Assembly (NCBI RefSeq): GCF_044360475.1
Contig: NZ_CP043494.1
Location: 7,440,001 to 7,504,000, forward strand
Reading direction: 5' to 3'
DNA: 64,000 bases
DNA from: Archangium minus
GTDB lineage: Bacteria; Myxococcota; Myxococcia; Myxococcales; Myxococcaceae
Position numbers and translations under genes: made by a program. The notes beneath the pieces were generated by a model that made no database searches, had not been told where the DNA came from, and worked only from the letters and a program-made list of their open reading frames with translations. The first letter of the stretch is position 1; the number at the start of each line of letters is the position of its first letter. This document shows positions 1 through 7,518 of the stretch, piece after piece.

Positions 1-409
1 CCACCTGGATGTCGAGCTCCCGATCCACCCCCGGCAGGTACACGGCCGAATAGCGCGCGATCTGCCACGCGCCCAGCCCCAGCCCTCCGGCCACCACCGC
101 CGCCACGCCACCCGTGATGAGTCGAGCGCGGTTACGCCGAGCCCGTGCAGCCCGAGCCTCCGCCTCCACCCGCTGCTTCACCGCTGCCTTGGCGACGTGG
201 AGCTTGAAGGCGTCCAGGTCCTTGAGCTTGCGGAAGCCGCTCGGGCCCGAGGCGGACACATCCGTCTCTCCGGTGAGCTCCCCGGTGTACAGCTTCTCCA
301 CCACCTGGTGCCCGGTCAGGGGTCCGAGGACGAGGTCCCCCTGACGGTAAAGCCACTGGGAATCGAGCTGCGTCCTCTCGAGGTCATGGAGATCTTGTGC
401 GGCCGACAT
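1..409 (-). CDS. GYF-like domain membrane protein, partial (3' end outside window)
   Basis: An open minus-strand frame starts at ATG 409 and runs off the left edge, giving at least 136 residues. Residues ~19-52 read like a GYF_2-type domain (a WLYRQGDLVLGPLTG stretch: Trp-Tyr, then Gly-Pro, then a hydrophobic helix and Gly-Glu-Leu). A basic Arg/Ala-rich helix (~75-95) is followed by one hydrophobic segment (~97-116), so it is probably a bitopic membrane protein with a cytoplasmic GYF-like domain. GYF_2 domains in myxobacteria often occur in motility or envelope proteins, but the specific role cannot be inferred. It is divergent from truA, whose start is 62 bp away. Confidence 0.6.
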   Translation of the reverse strand, partial: MSAAQDLHDLERTQLDSQWLYRQGDLVLGPLTGHQVVEKLYTGELTGETDVSASGPSGFRKLKDLDAFKLHVAKAAVKQRVEAEARAARARRNRARLITGGVAAVVAGGLGLGAWQIARYSAVYLPGVDRELDIQV

Positions 410-471
410 GGGCCGGGAAGTATCCCAGGCCACACGGGCTACTACAACGCCCCTCCAACCCCCCACGCTCC

Positions 472-1329
472 GTGAAAAGAACCCCCGCCACCCTGTGGAT
501 CTGGTACCGCGGCGCCCGCTTCATCGGTTTCCAGCGCCAACCAGGCGGCCTCACCGTGCAGGAAGCTCTCGAGGACTCCATGCGCAGGGCCGGAGTCCCC
601 TACCCCATCATGCCCGCCGGCCGCACCGACCGCGGCGTCCACGCGCGCATGCAGGTGGTGAGTGTCCGGCTTCCTCCCTGCTACACCCCGGAGATGCTCG
701 CCGAGCGGCTCCCCCCACAGCTCCCGCCGGATCTCGGGCTGTGTGTGGCGAGGCGCGCTCCCGATGGCTTCCACTCTCAATGGAGCGCTGTCGGCAAGGA
801 GTATCGCTACCGCGTCCAGCTCGGCTCCTCCCCGTCCGAGGCGTGGCGGCCCTTCGTGATGGAGCCCTCACTCGAGCCCCGGTTGGAGGGCGCGGTGCTG
901 AAGCCCGAGCGGATCTCAGAGTTGCTCGGCGCCATGGTGGGTCGCCGCGACTTCTACGCCTTCCACGAGCACTCCAGTCAGCGCAAGCCGCGCACGCTGG
1001 AGTCGGCCACCCTGCACGAGCTGGGGGGAGGTCTCTTCGAGTTCCGTTTGCGGGGAGATGGTTTCGGGCGCTACCAGGTCCGCTACCTGGTGGGCTCCAC
1101 GCTGCTCACCGCCTCGGGCGCCCTCTCCGAGGAGCGCTTCCGCGCGGCGCTCGACTCGGGCACGACCATCCCGGGCCTGAAGGCCCCTGCTCAGGGGCTC
1201 CTGCTCTGGGAGGTTCACTACCCGCCCGACAAGGAGCCCTTCCCTCCTGAGGAGCGGGCCCTCGCTCCGGGCCTCCCCTCGGCGCCCCCCTTCTGCCTCT
1301 CGGCGGAAGCGGACGCCCAGGCTGCTTAG
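472..1329 (+). CDS. truA: tRNA pseudouridine(38-40) synthase TruA
   Basis: TruA isomerises uridines 38-40 in the anticodon arm of tRNAs to pseudouridine. The catalytic Asp sits in the AGRTDRGVHA motif (D53 with this start). The C-terminal region has the expected RDFYAFH and GFGRYQVRYLVG stretches. The frame opens earlier at GTG 397, but that 5' part is Pro/Arg-rich and unlike the family. GTG 472 begins just before the first beta strand (ATLWIWYRG) and gives 285 aa, close to the usual 240-280. Its stop overlaps the stop of the convergent RHH gene by 3 bp. The last ~30 residues are a Pro-rich extension. Confidence 0.9.
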   Translation: MKRTPATLWIWYRGARFIGFQRQPGGLTVQEALEDSMRRAGVPYPIMPAGRTDRGVHARMQVVSVRLPPCYTPEMLAERLPPQLPPDLGLCVARRAPDGFHSQWSAVGKEYRYRVQLGSSPSEAWRPFVMEPSLEPRLEGAVLKPERISELLGAMVGRRDFYAFHEHSSQRKPRTLESATLHELGGGLFEFRLRGDGFGRYQVRYLVGSTLLTASGALSEERFRAALDSGTTIPGLKAPAQGLLLWEVHYPPDKEPFPPEERALAPGLPSAPPFCLSAEADAQAA

Positions 1330-1490
1330 TCGACCAGCCGCTCCTCGTACTTCGTCAGCAGATCCGAGATCGCCTCCCGGAGGTACTCGCTCTGGCGGAT
1401 CCTCGTCGACCGCGACAGCTCCTTGAGCGCATCCAGCTTCTCGCGGTTGAGACGGAACACCACCGAGGTGAGACGAGGATTCATGTCCAT
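1326..1490 (-). CDS. ribbon-helix-helix DNA-binding protein, 54 aa
   Basis: A tiny protein: beta strand RLTSVVFRLN, then helix REKLDALKELSRS, the turn TRIRQSEYLREAI, and a second helix. This is the CopG/Arc ribbon-helix-helix (RHH) pattern with no extra domain. RHH proteins dimerise to insert a two-stranded sheet in the DNA major groove and usually repress their own promoter. Start ATG 1490 is preceded by GTAGGAG (Shine-Dalgarno); ATG 1484 is an alternative. Three GGATCA hexamers 11 bp apart lie at 1564-1591 upstream and may be its operator. The 3' end overlaps the convergent truA stop codon. Confidence 0.75.
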   Translation of the reverse strand: MDMNPRLTSVVFRLNREKLDALKELSRSTRIRQSEYLREAISDLLTKYEERLVD

Positions 1491-1563
1491 GTGCGTTGTC
1501 TCCTACAGGTGCGCACAACGTCTCACAGACGCATCGGATCGCAAGAAAATCATCAGACCCGTT

Positions 1564-1596
1564 GGATCACCCGTGGATCAGAAACGGATCACAGGC
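1564..1596. repeat. three GGATCA iterons at 11-bp period
   Basis: GGATCA occurs at 1564, 1575 and 1586, exactly 11 bp apart, which places all three on one face of the helix. A related GGATCG is at 1536. They lie upstream of the RHH gene (start 1490) and touch the 3' end of the upstream gene. RHH regulators commonly bind short tandem repeats, so an autoregulatory operator is a reasonable inference. Confidence 0.55.
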
Positions 1597-2098
1597 CCCA
1601 GCGCACGCCGGTGCACAGCTCTACGTCCAATCGGAGTCCGGATCCAAATCCCAGCTGCGTGCCCAGCCCTCCGTAGAGGGAGAAGCGCTCCGACAGGGTG
1701 CGCCGGACCCCAAGGCCCAGCCGCGGTCCTACCCAGAAGTCCGGTCGAAGGTGCACCCCGGCCCCCAGCTCCGCGTAGCTGCGCCACACGTCCGTGCCCT
1801 CGAAGACGCTCCTCCAGCCCACGTGCGCCGACAGGTTGATGCCCGGCGCTCCCCTTCCCGCTCGCGCCAGCAGGAAGAGCTCGTCCTCCTCGTAGCCCAT
1901 CGGGACGCTCATCCCGAGTTCCAGCAGGCCACTGAGTCCCCGACGCAGTTGTGTTCCCTGGAAGCCCTCCGTGTATGTCAGGGCGGGTCCAGCTTGTAGC
2001 GCCACGGTCCGGCGCGGACGGCTCGGCGTGGTCCAGGTCTCCGCCAGGGCCAGCGCGGGTAGTGTCGAGAGCAGCAACGACAGCGAGAGGTGGCGCAT
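1589..2098 (-). CDS. secreted outer-membrane beta-barrel-like protein, hypothetical
   Basis: 169 aa from ATG 2098. The N-terminus MRHLSLSLLLSTLPALALAE is a clear Sec signal peptide cleaved after ALA. The rest alternates short amphipathic strands rich in Gly, Tyr and Trp (VALQAGPALTYTEGFQG, LYGGLGTQLGFGSGLRLDVEL) and ends in an aromatic/Leu terminus (GVRWGL), as in small outer-membrane barrels. No specific family is recognised. An in-frame ATG at 2119 lies in the repeat region and lacks a signal peptide ahead of it, so 2098 is preferred. Confidence 0.6.
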   Translation of the reverse strand: MRHLSLSLLLSTLPALALAETWTTPSRPRRTVALQAGPALTYTEGFQGTQLRRGLSGLLELGMSVPMGYEEDELFLLARAGRGAPGINLSAHVGWRSVFEGTDVWRSYAELGAGVHLRPDFWVGPRLGLGVRRTLSERFSLYGGLGTQLGFGSGLRLDVELCTGVRWGL

Positions 2099-2119
2099 GG
2101 GAAAACCCGGGAGCGACAT

Positions 2120-2160
2120 ACCCTCACCCCGACCCTCTCCCAGAGGGAGAGGGAGGGGCG
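2120..2160. repeat. REP-like GC-rich palindromic element
   Basis: CCCTCACCCC is followed by a perfect 9-bp stem (CCCTCTCCC at 2133-2141, loop AGA, GGGAGAGGG at 2145-2153). This resembles the widely scattered extragenic palindromes of the 'CCTCACCCC..CCTCTCCC' type. A TTTT run follows on the plus strand (2161-2164). It lies just past the larE stop codon and could also end larE transcripts. It is the only copy noticed in the window. Confidence 0.6.
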
Positions 2161-2162
2161 TT

Positions 2163-3047
2163 TTAGCTCACGACCGGGAGCGGGTGGCTGTCCGCTGCCG
2201 GGCGCTGGATTCCCGCTGCGTCGTTCATTCGTCCTGAACGGAAGGGCTCGAGATCCAGCGCCACGAACTTGAATCCCAACGCCTTGAAGGCCGCGTCTAC
2301 CTCGCGCCTCACTTCTGCCGACAGGAAGCGCTCGTACTCGTCCGCCGAGAGCTCGATGCGTGCGATCTCCTGGTGGTACCTCACCCGGAACTGACGGAAG
2401 CCCCTCTTGCGCAGCTCGGACTCCGCCCCCGCGATCTGGAACAGGCGCTCCCGCGTCACTGACGTCCCGTAGGGAATCCGCGACGCCAGGCACGCCATCT
2501 GCGGCTTGTCCCACGTGGGCAGCCCCAGCGCGTGGCTCCACGCTCGGATCTCCTCCTTCGTCAGCCCCGCCTTCGCCAGCGGCGACTGCACCGCGTGCTC
2601 CTTCGCCGCCTGGTGCCCCGGTCGGTGATCCTTGAAGTCGTCCGCGTTGAAGCCGTCCAGCACCACCTCCAGCCCCAGCTCCTTCCGCTTCGCCTCGCAG
2701 ATGTCGTACAGCTCCGTCTTGCAGAAGTAGCAGCGGTTCGTCGGGTTGGCCGCGTAGCTCGGGTTGGCCAGCTCGTCGCTCGACACCACCACGTGCCTCG
2801 CCCCCAGGCGCACCGCCAGCTCCCGCGCCTCCCGCTCCTCCTCCGGTGCCACCGACGCCGACAGCGCGGTCAGCGCCAACGCCCGCTCCCCGAGCTCCTC
2901 CACCGCGATCTTCAGCACGAACGTGGAGTCCACCCCTCCCGAGAACGCCACCAGCACGGAGCCGTGCGCGCGCAACGCCGTACGCATCGCGTCCAGCTTG
3001 GGGCGGGAGGAGTCACACAGGGCCTGGATCCGCTCGGGCGTCAGCAT
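2163..3047 (-). CDS. larE: ATP-dependent sacrificial sulfur transferase LarE
   Basis: LarE adenylates a pyridinium dicarboxylate intermediate and adds sulfur to it during synthesis of the nickel-pincer (NPN) cofactor of lactate racemase-type enzymes. The PP-loop SGGVDS is at residues 36-41. A CYFC pair (C106, C109) and C186 in MACLASRIPYG form a three-cysteine set. LarE proteins with three cysteines are known to carry a [4Fe-4S] cluster, whereas the single-Cys type sacrifices its cysteine, so this one is inferred to be the cluster type. Length (294 aa) is normal. No larB or larC is in the window. It follows cysO/mec/cysC-like genes on the same strand, beyond a terminator. Confidence 0.85.
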   Translation of the reverse strand: MLTPERIQALCDSSRPKLDAMRTALRAHGSVLVAFSGGVDSTFVLKIAVEELGERALALTALSASVAPEEEREARELAVRLGARHVVVSSDELANPSYAANPTNRCYFCKTELYDICEAKRKELGLEVVLDGFNADDFKDHRPGHQAAKEHAVQSPLAKAGLTKEEIRAWSHALGLPTWDKPQMACLASRIPYGTSVTRERLFQIAGAESELRKRGFRQFRVRYHQEIARIELSADEYERFLSAEVRREVDAAFKALGFKFVALDLEPFRSGRMNDAAGIQRPAADSHPLPVVS

Positions 3048-3070
3048 GGGGGCACCTCTATAAACGAAGA

Positions 3071-3100
3071 ACCCCCGGGTTGCTCATGCAACCTGGGGGT
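3071..3100 (-). terminator. intrinsic terminator after the APS kinase gene
   Basis: A 13-bp stem with one mismatch (3071-3083 against 3088-3100, loop of 4) is followed on the minus strand by TTCTTCGTTTATA. It sits between the APS kinase stop (3160) and the larE start (3047), so larE probably has its own promoter or depends on readthrough. Confidence 0.7.
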
Positions 3101-3159
3101 CCTCGTCAGATGCGCATCAACCCACGGGCCCTCCCCTGAACGGACAGGGGGAAGCCTGG

Positions 3160-3903
3160 CTAGCGCGCCTTGCGCTTGGAAGCCGCTGCCTTCTTCGCCG
3201 GCTTGGCCACCCGGGCCGCCCGTGCCGCCGGACGCGCCTTGGTGCCCTTGCCCGACTTGGCCGCCGTCTTCGCCGCCTTGGCCGGCTTCGCCGACGACAC
3301 CCGCGTCACCGGCGTCTTCGTGGGCGGCTGCGCCTTCATCTTCTTGCCCGTGATGATCTTCAGCTCCTCGGACGTCACGTACCCGAGGTCCAGCAGCGAC
3401 TGGAAGATCTTCCCAGCGCCCTCCTCCACGCTCTCCTGATCCGAGTGAATCACCACCTCGGCCGAGGCCGGCGGCTCATACGGCTCGGTGATGCCGATGA
3501 AGTTGGGGATCTCCCCGCTCAGCGCCTTCTTGTAGCGCCCCGTGCTGTCCCGCTCGATGAGCTTCTCGGTCGGGCAGTCCACGTACACCTCAATGTACCG
3601 GCCGATCGTCCGGCGATTCTCCTCACGGGCCGCCTTGTAGGGGCTCACGCAAGGAACCAGCACCGCCACGTTATTGCGCGTGAGCAGACCAGCCACGAAA
3701 CCCAGCCGGCGCACGAGCGTATTGCGCTCGTCCTTGCTGTCTCCCATGCCCTGCCACAGAGCACCCTCGAGCTCGTTCTCATCGAGGATTTCTACGTTGC
3801 GATCCACCTGCCTGAGCCGGGCCGCGATGTAGGCAGCCATCGTACTCTTGCCGGTGCCGGACATGCCGGTCAGCCAAACGGTAAAACCAGTCGTCTGCGC
3901 CAT
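3160..3903 (-). CDS. cysC: adenylylsulfate kinase-like protein with Lys/Ala-rich C-terminal tail
   Basis: APS kinase phosphorylates adenylylsulfate to PAPS. The P-loop GMSGTGKST is at residues 13-21. The ISPxR-like VSPYKAAREE, EVYVDCP and FIGITEPYEPP elements match CysC. The usual DGDNVRxGL substrate segment is changed to DENELEGAL (41-49), losing the conserved Arg, so activity on APS is uncertain. Residues ~187-247 form a tail of Lys, Ala, Pro and Arg with AAK/KPAK repeats like histone H1, absent from ordinary CysC (~200 aa). Start ATG 3903 follows a good promoter (3986-4015). It lies downstream of the cysO/mec pair. Confidence 0.75.
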   Translation of the reverse strand: MAQTTGFTVWLTGMSGTGKSTMAAYIAARLRQVDRNVEILDENELEGALWQGMGDSKDERNTLVRRLGFVAGLLTRNNVAVLVPCVSPYKAAREENRRTIGRYIEVYVDCPTEKLIERDSTGRYKKALSGEIPNFIGITEPYEPPASAEVVIHSDQESVEEGAGKIFQSLLDLGYVTSEELKIITGKKMKAQPPTKTPVTRVSSAKPAKAAKTAAKSGKGTKARPAARAARVAKPAKKAAASKRKAR

Positions 3904-3985
3904 ACGGGTCCCAAACTCCCTGCGCCTTCCGGGGGGGCTTCTACTCCGTGCCCCCCGAGAGCGCGGCAGATCAAAAGTCGGGGGC

Positions 3986-4015
3986 GTTATAGACGAAAAT
4001 CACGTCGTTTGACAA
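3986..4015 (-). promoter_or_regulatory. sigma-70-type promoter for the APS kinase gene
   Basis: On the minus strand, TTGTCA (4015-4010, 5/6 match) is followed after 18 bp by TATAAC (3991-3986, 5/6 match). Transcription would start near 3980 and give a ~75-nt leader. Both boxes are notable in such GC-rich DNA. Confidence 0.6.
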
Positions 4016-4021
4016 TTCGTG

Positions 4022-4041
4022 CCCACCTTTCCGCAGGTGGG
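4022..4041 (-). terminator. hairpin after the JAMM protease gene
   Basis: Perfect 7-bp arms CCCACCT (4022-4028) and AGGTGGG (4035-4041) with a 6-nt loop lie 56 bp past the stop of the JAMM gene and just before the APS kinase promoter. No T-run follows, so it may be a Rho-assisted or weak terminator. Confidence 0.35.
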
Positions 4042-4096
4042 GGAGGCAGGCGGCCAGGTGCCCGTCTTCTCAAGAGATTTCCAAGGGTTGGGCGAT

Positions 4097-4522
4097 TTAT
4101 AAACCCTGCGAGAATGGAAACTCCCGGAATTCTCCGCACTCCCATCGGAAAATTCTGGTGTCCCTGACACCCCCCGCGTGGACAGCCATCACGAGGTAGA
4201 AAACGCCGGGAAGGAGCGGATGCCCCTCCGGGGCCGCCTGGCGTCGGTCTTCGTCGGAGAAATCCGCACCGCAGTCCACATGTGAGTGGACCACACACGC
4301 CACGTGCTCACCGCGAGACTCGGCCTCCAACAGGACGGCGAGCCACTCGCGCGGATCAAAGGCGTAGGCGAGCCGGGGTGCTTCATGGGCGTTGCGCAAG
4401 GGGCGGAATCGCCAGGGGCCCTCCTCCCCCGCGCGCAGCAGAACCCCGCAGCCCTCCCGCGGATAGGCGGACTCCAGGTGCCGGACGACCTCCGAGAGCT
4501 CTTCTGGCAACACGTGGCCCAC
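4097..4522 (-). CDS. JAMM (MPN+) zinc metalloprotease, Mec-like
   Basis: 141 aa. The JAMM signature HxHx7SxxD is complete (H79, H81, S89, D92), with the upstream catalytic Glu at E23 (PREGCGVLL). Bacterial JAMM proteins of this size next to a MoaD/ThiS-like carrier resemble Mec of Mycobacterium, which releases cysteine from a CysO-cysteine adduct. The gene starts at GTG 4522, 14 bp after the carrier stop, so the two are certainly co-transcribed. The third partner of that pathway, the cysteine synthase CysM, is not adjacent. Role in cysteine release is inferred from the pairing. Confidence 0.8.
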   Translation of the reverse strand: MGHVLPEELSEVVRHLESAYPREGCGVLLRAGEEGPWRFRPLRNAHEAPRLAYAFDPREWLAVLLEAESRGEHVACVVHSHVDCGADFSDEDRRQAAPEGHPLLPGVFYLVMAVHAGGVRDTRIFRWECGEFREFPFSQGL

Positions 4523-4536
4523 CCGAGCCTCTCCCC

Positions 4537-4809
4537 CTACCCTCCAGCAATGGCGGGGATGAGGGTGATGCGGTCTCCGTCCGCCACCGGCGTGGACAAC
4601 TCCGCCAGGAACCGGATGTCCTCGTCATTGAGGAACACGTTGACGTAGCGCCGCACTGCACCCTTGTCGTCGAGCACGCGAGCGCCAATCCCCGGGTGCG
4701 CCTTCTCCAGGTTGTTCAGCACCTCGCCCACCGTGGCGCCCGCGACGCGGACTTCTCCCTTGTTCCCCGTGAAGCTCCTCAAGGACGTGGGAATGCGAAC
4801 CGTGGCCAT
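4537..4809 (-). CDS. MoaD/ThiS/CysO-family sulfur carrier protein
   Basis: 90 aa with a beta-grasp (ubiquitin-like) pattern: VRIPTSLRSFTG, a helix GATVGEVLNNLEKAHPG, YVNVFLNDEDIRFL, and the C-terminal IPAIAGG. The di-Gly tail is the site that is adenylated and thiocarboxylated. The NVFLNDEDIR stretch and the neighbouring JAMM gene point to a CysO-type carrier for cysteine synthesis rather than MoaD or ThiS. ATG 4809 has a very strong Shine-Dalgarno (GGAGGAGG). It is the first gene of the pair. Confidence 0.8.
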   Translation of the reverse strand: MATVRIPTSLRSFTGNKGEVRVAGATVGEVLNNLEKAHPGIGARVLDDKGAVRRYVNVFLNDEDIRFLAELSTPVADGDRITLIPAIAGG

Positions 4810-4991
4810 GCCTCAACCTCCTCCCTGTGTGCTCGACGCGCGCGACCCTCGCCGAGCCCCTGTCCGCCGTCAACTCCGCTCGGAGAAAAGCCACCCGCCG
4901 CCCACACCGAACGAATATCTTCCCGCCCCGCTCCGTCGTCCCCTCAGCCGCGCACCTGCTCCGGAGCCCCTTCCCCTTTCACAGAGGACCC

Positions 4992-5393
4992 ATGAGACAC
5001 GCGCTTGCATTGATCACCTTCGCCCTCCTCACCACCGGTTGCCCCAAGAAGACCGGGGAGAACCCCAACCCGCCGGCAGACAACCCCTCCTACCGTGATG
5101 CCGGAACCGGCTCGACCGGGGCCGGTCTCTCTGGCGCAACCCCCACCGACTCGGGCGCCACCGACTCGGGCACCCAGGCCCAGGGCGGCAACCGGGCGGC
5201 AGTGGAGTCCTGCGTGGACCGCTGGCTCCAGGAGCGCAAGCTCGACACCTACGGCCACCCCGAGGGCACCATGTACGCGGGCGGCAGTCCGCTCTTCAAC
5301 GAGGCCACCGGCGAGAGCCGCGATCGGCTCGAGTACGTCTTCTCGCGCCAGCCCGAGGCCCGCAAGGCCTGCGCCGACAAGAGCGCCCAGTAG
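4992..5393 (+). CDS. putative lipoprotein, hypothetical
   Basis: 133 aa from ATG 4992, with GAGGA just upstream. The N-terminus MRHALALITFALLTTGC is a short signal sequence ending in Cys; the lipobox is weak (TTGC, no Leu at -3). A disordered Pro/Asp/Ser/Gly stretch follows, including two DSGATDSG-type repeats, then a C-terminal domain with two cysteines (SCVDRWL, KACADK) that may form a disulfide. No family recognised. It is divergent from the cysO-like gene and ends before a strong hairpin. Confidence 0.6.
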   Translation: MRHALALITFALLTTGCPKKTGENPNPPADNPSYRDAGTGSTGAGLSGATPTDSGATDSGTQAQGGNRAAVESCVDRWLQERKLDTYGHPEGTMYAGGSPLFNEATGESRDRLEYVFSRQPEARKACADKSAQ

Positions 5394-5408
5394 TCACCTC
5401 CCCTCGCC

Positions 5409-5448
5409 GCCCCCCGCAACCAGGGGGGCAGGCGTCCCGCCAAGGGAC
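5409..5448 (+). terminator. double hairpin after the lipoprotein gene
   Basis: GCCCCCC (5409-5415) pairs perfectly with GGGGGGC (5423-5429) across a 7-nt loop. A second stem, GTCCC (5434-5438) with GGGAC (5444-5448), follows at once. There is no T-run. It separates the lipoprotein gene from the histidine kinase gene. Confidence 0.45.
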
Positions 5449-5492
5449 AGGATTCCCGAAAACCCGGCAGGTCCCTTAAGCTCGCCGGTCTG

Positions 5493-6773
5493 ATGGAACC
5501 TGCCCTCACGCTCGAAGACGACAATCCCGACTCGCACCGGCGCGCCCGCGTGCGTGCGGTGCTCGAGCGGCGCAAGCTCACCGACAGCGTCTCCGCTGAG
5601 CAGGCTGCCGCCTCCTGGGAGCAGGATCGCTTCGTGGCCCGCGCTCGCGCCCTCTTCTACGCGCGGCTCATGTTCCTCACCCTGGGCCTGCTCATCCTCG
5701 CGGTCCCCCGGTGGTCCCTCTACTTCGGCTTCCAGGGCACCCTCGCCTTCGCCGGCTACTTCACGATGCTGCTCTACAGCGTCGCGAACTACCTGGTCAT
5801 CGACCACCCCAAGGCCGGCCGCTGGGTGACCTACATCACCCTGTGCCTCGACCTGACCATCATGGTGGTGCTCATCAACAAGCCCCAGGTCGGTGGCGGT
5901 CTGCAGAGCCCGCTGCTCGGCACGCAGCTGCTCTTCACCACCCTGTTCGCCATCCTCTTCCCCAAGCCGCTGGCGATCCTCCCGTCCATGCTGACGCTGC
6001 CCATCACCGCGCGGCTGGATCTGCTCCTGGAACGCGAGGTCACCGCCGTCGAGGTGCTCACGCTTCTCTGGTACTCGGCGCTCAACTTCATCATCATCTA
6101 TGTGCTGGTGTACCTGAACGAGCGCGAGGCCGCCGCCCACCGCGAGGTGGTGGAGCTGCAGGGTGACCTCAAGGAGATTGCCGTGGTGGAGGAGCGCAAC
6201 CGGCTGGCGCGGGAGATCCACGACGGCCTGGGTGCCTCGCTCTCCTCGATGATCATCCAGTCCGAGTACCTCCTGGGCATGGCGAAGGATGACGCCCTGC
6301 GCTCGGAGATCCAGGAGCTCAAGAGCACCGCCGAGGAGTCCATCGAGGAGCTGCGCCGCAACCTGCAGATGATGCGCGAGGACTTCGAGATCACCCAGGG
6401 GCTCGAGGACTACGTGAAGACGTTCCACGAGCGCACCCAGCTCAACATCCGCTTCGAGCGCAGCGGCCTGCCCCAGAAGCTGTCCCCGGACGCCCAGCTC
6501 GCCCTCTTCCGCATCCTCCAGGAGAGCCTCTCCAACGCCGTCAAGCACGCCACACCCCAACTGGTGCAGGTAAAGCTCGACTACGACCAGGACCGGGTGC
6601 ACCTCAGCGTCAACGACGACGGCAAGGGATTTGATCCGCGGCAGACCCCCCGCGGCCACTACGGCTTGCTCAACATGCGCGAGCGAGCCATGAAGCTCGG
6701 CGGCACCCTCATCGTGGACTCGGCGCCAGGTAACGGCACCCGCGTCTCCTTCTCCCTCCCCTCCAGCCCATGA
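5493..6773 (+). CDS. membrane sensor histidine kinase, NarL/DesK type (HisKA_3)
   Basis: 426 aa. Several hydrophobic segments lie between ~57 and ~207, then a short coiled linker, and the HisKA_3 dimerisation box EERNRLAREIHDGLG with phosphoacceptor H243. The HATPase region has NAVKHA (N box) and DDGKGFDP and GLLNMRERA (G boxes). There is no periplasmic sensor domain of note, so the signal is probably sensed in the membrane. It overlaps the response regulator gene by 4 bp (ATGA at 6770), a clear two-component operon. The signal and regulon are unknown. Confidence 0.88.
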   Translation: MEPALTLEDDNPDSHRRARVRAVLERRKLTDSVSAEQAAASWEQDRFVARARALFYARLMFLTLGLLILAVPRWSLYFGFQGTLAFAGYFTMLLYSVANYLVIDHPKAGRWVTYITLCLDLTIMVVLINKPQVGGGLQSPLLGTQLLFTTLFAILFPKPLAILPSMLTLPITARLDLLLEREVTAVEVLTLLWYSALNFIIIYVLVYLNEREAAAHREVVELQGDLKEIAVVEERNRLAREIHDGLGASLSSMIIQSEYLLGMAKDDALRSEIQELKSTAEESIEELRRNLQMMREDFEITQGLEDYVKTFHERTQLNIRFERSGLPQKLSPDAQLALFRILQESLSNAVKHATPQLVQVKLDYDQDRVHLSVNDDGKGFDPRQTPRGHYGLLNMRERAMKLGGTLIVDSAPGNGTRVSFSLPSSP

Positions 6774-7510
6774 CCGAAGAGCTCGCGTCCTCCCCCATCC
6801 GCGTCTTCGTCGTCGAGGACCAGACGCGCATCCTCAAGAACCAGCTCCGCCTGCTCGAGGGCCATCAGGACATCGAGATCGTCGGCACCGCGCTGTCCGG
6901 CGAGGCTGCGCTCGAGGAGGTGGCCCGGGCCACCCCGGACGTGCTCCTGCTGGACCTGGGCCTGCCGCGAATGAGCGGCATCGACGTCACCCGCCACGTC
7001 AAGGCGCAGTGGCCCCAGGTGGAGATCCTCATCTTCACCATCTTCGACGAGGAGGACAAAGTCCTCGAGGCCGTGAAGGCCGGCGCCTCGGGCTACCTGC
7101 TCAAGGGCACGCCCGCGGACAAGATCATCGAGGCCATCAAGGAGGTGCGCGCCGGCGGCACCGTCATCCAGCCCAGCCTGGCGCGCAGGCTTTTGCGCCA
7201 CTTCCGCGTGGAGCCGGATCCCAGCCCCGTGCCCACCGAGCCCCTGGCCCCGGCTCCCGCCACCCCCGAGCCACCGCCCACGGCCACCTCTGACGCGGAG
7301 GAGCCCCTGAGCAAGCCGCTGTCCAACCGCGAGACGGAGCTGCTCCAGCTCATCGCCAAGGGCGTGTCCAACAGCGAGGCGGCCCGGCTGCTCAACCTCT
7401 CCAAGGCCACCATCCGCACCCACCTCGAGCACATCTACCGCAAGCTCGAGGTCACCAACCGCGTGGAGGCCGTCACGGAGGGCATCCGCAAGGGCCTCAT
7501 CTCGGTGTAA
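6770..7510 (+). CDS. NarL/FixJ-family response regulator
   Basis: 246 aa. The receiver domain (residues ~9-130) has acidic pair E16/D17, phosphoacceptor D62 in LLLDLGLPRMSG, and the conserved Lys in GYLLKGT. A Pro/Ala/Thr-rich linker (~145-178) is longer than usual. The LuxR-type HTH follows (LSNRETELLQLIAKG, then NSEAARLLNLSKATIRTHLEHIYRKL). It is translationally coupled to the upstream kinase. A transcription factor for an unknown regulon. Confidence 0.9.
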   Translation: MTEELASSPIRVFVVEDQTRILKNQLRLLEGHQDIEIVGTALSGEAALEEVARATPDVLLLDLGLPRMSGIDVTRHVKAQWPQVEILIFTIFDEEDKVLEAVKAGASGYLLKGTPADKIIEAIKEVRAGGTVIQPSLARRLLRHFRVEPDPSPVPTEPLAPAPATPEPPPTATSDAEEPLSKPLSNRETELLQLIAKGVSNSEAARLLNLSKATIRTHLEHIYRKLEVTNRVEAVTEGIRKGLISV

Positions 7511-7518
7511 CGCCCCCC

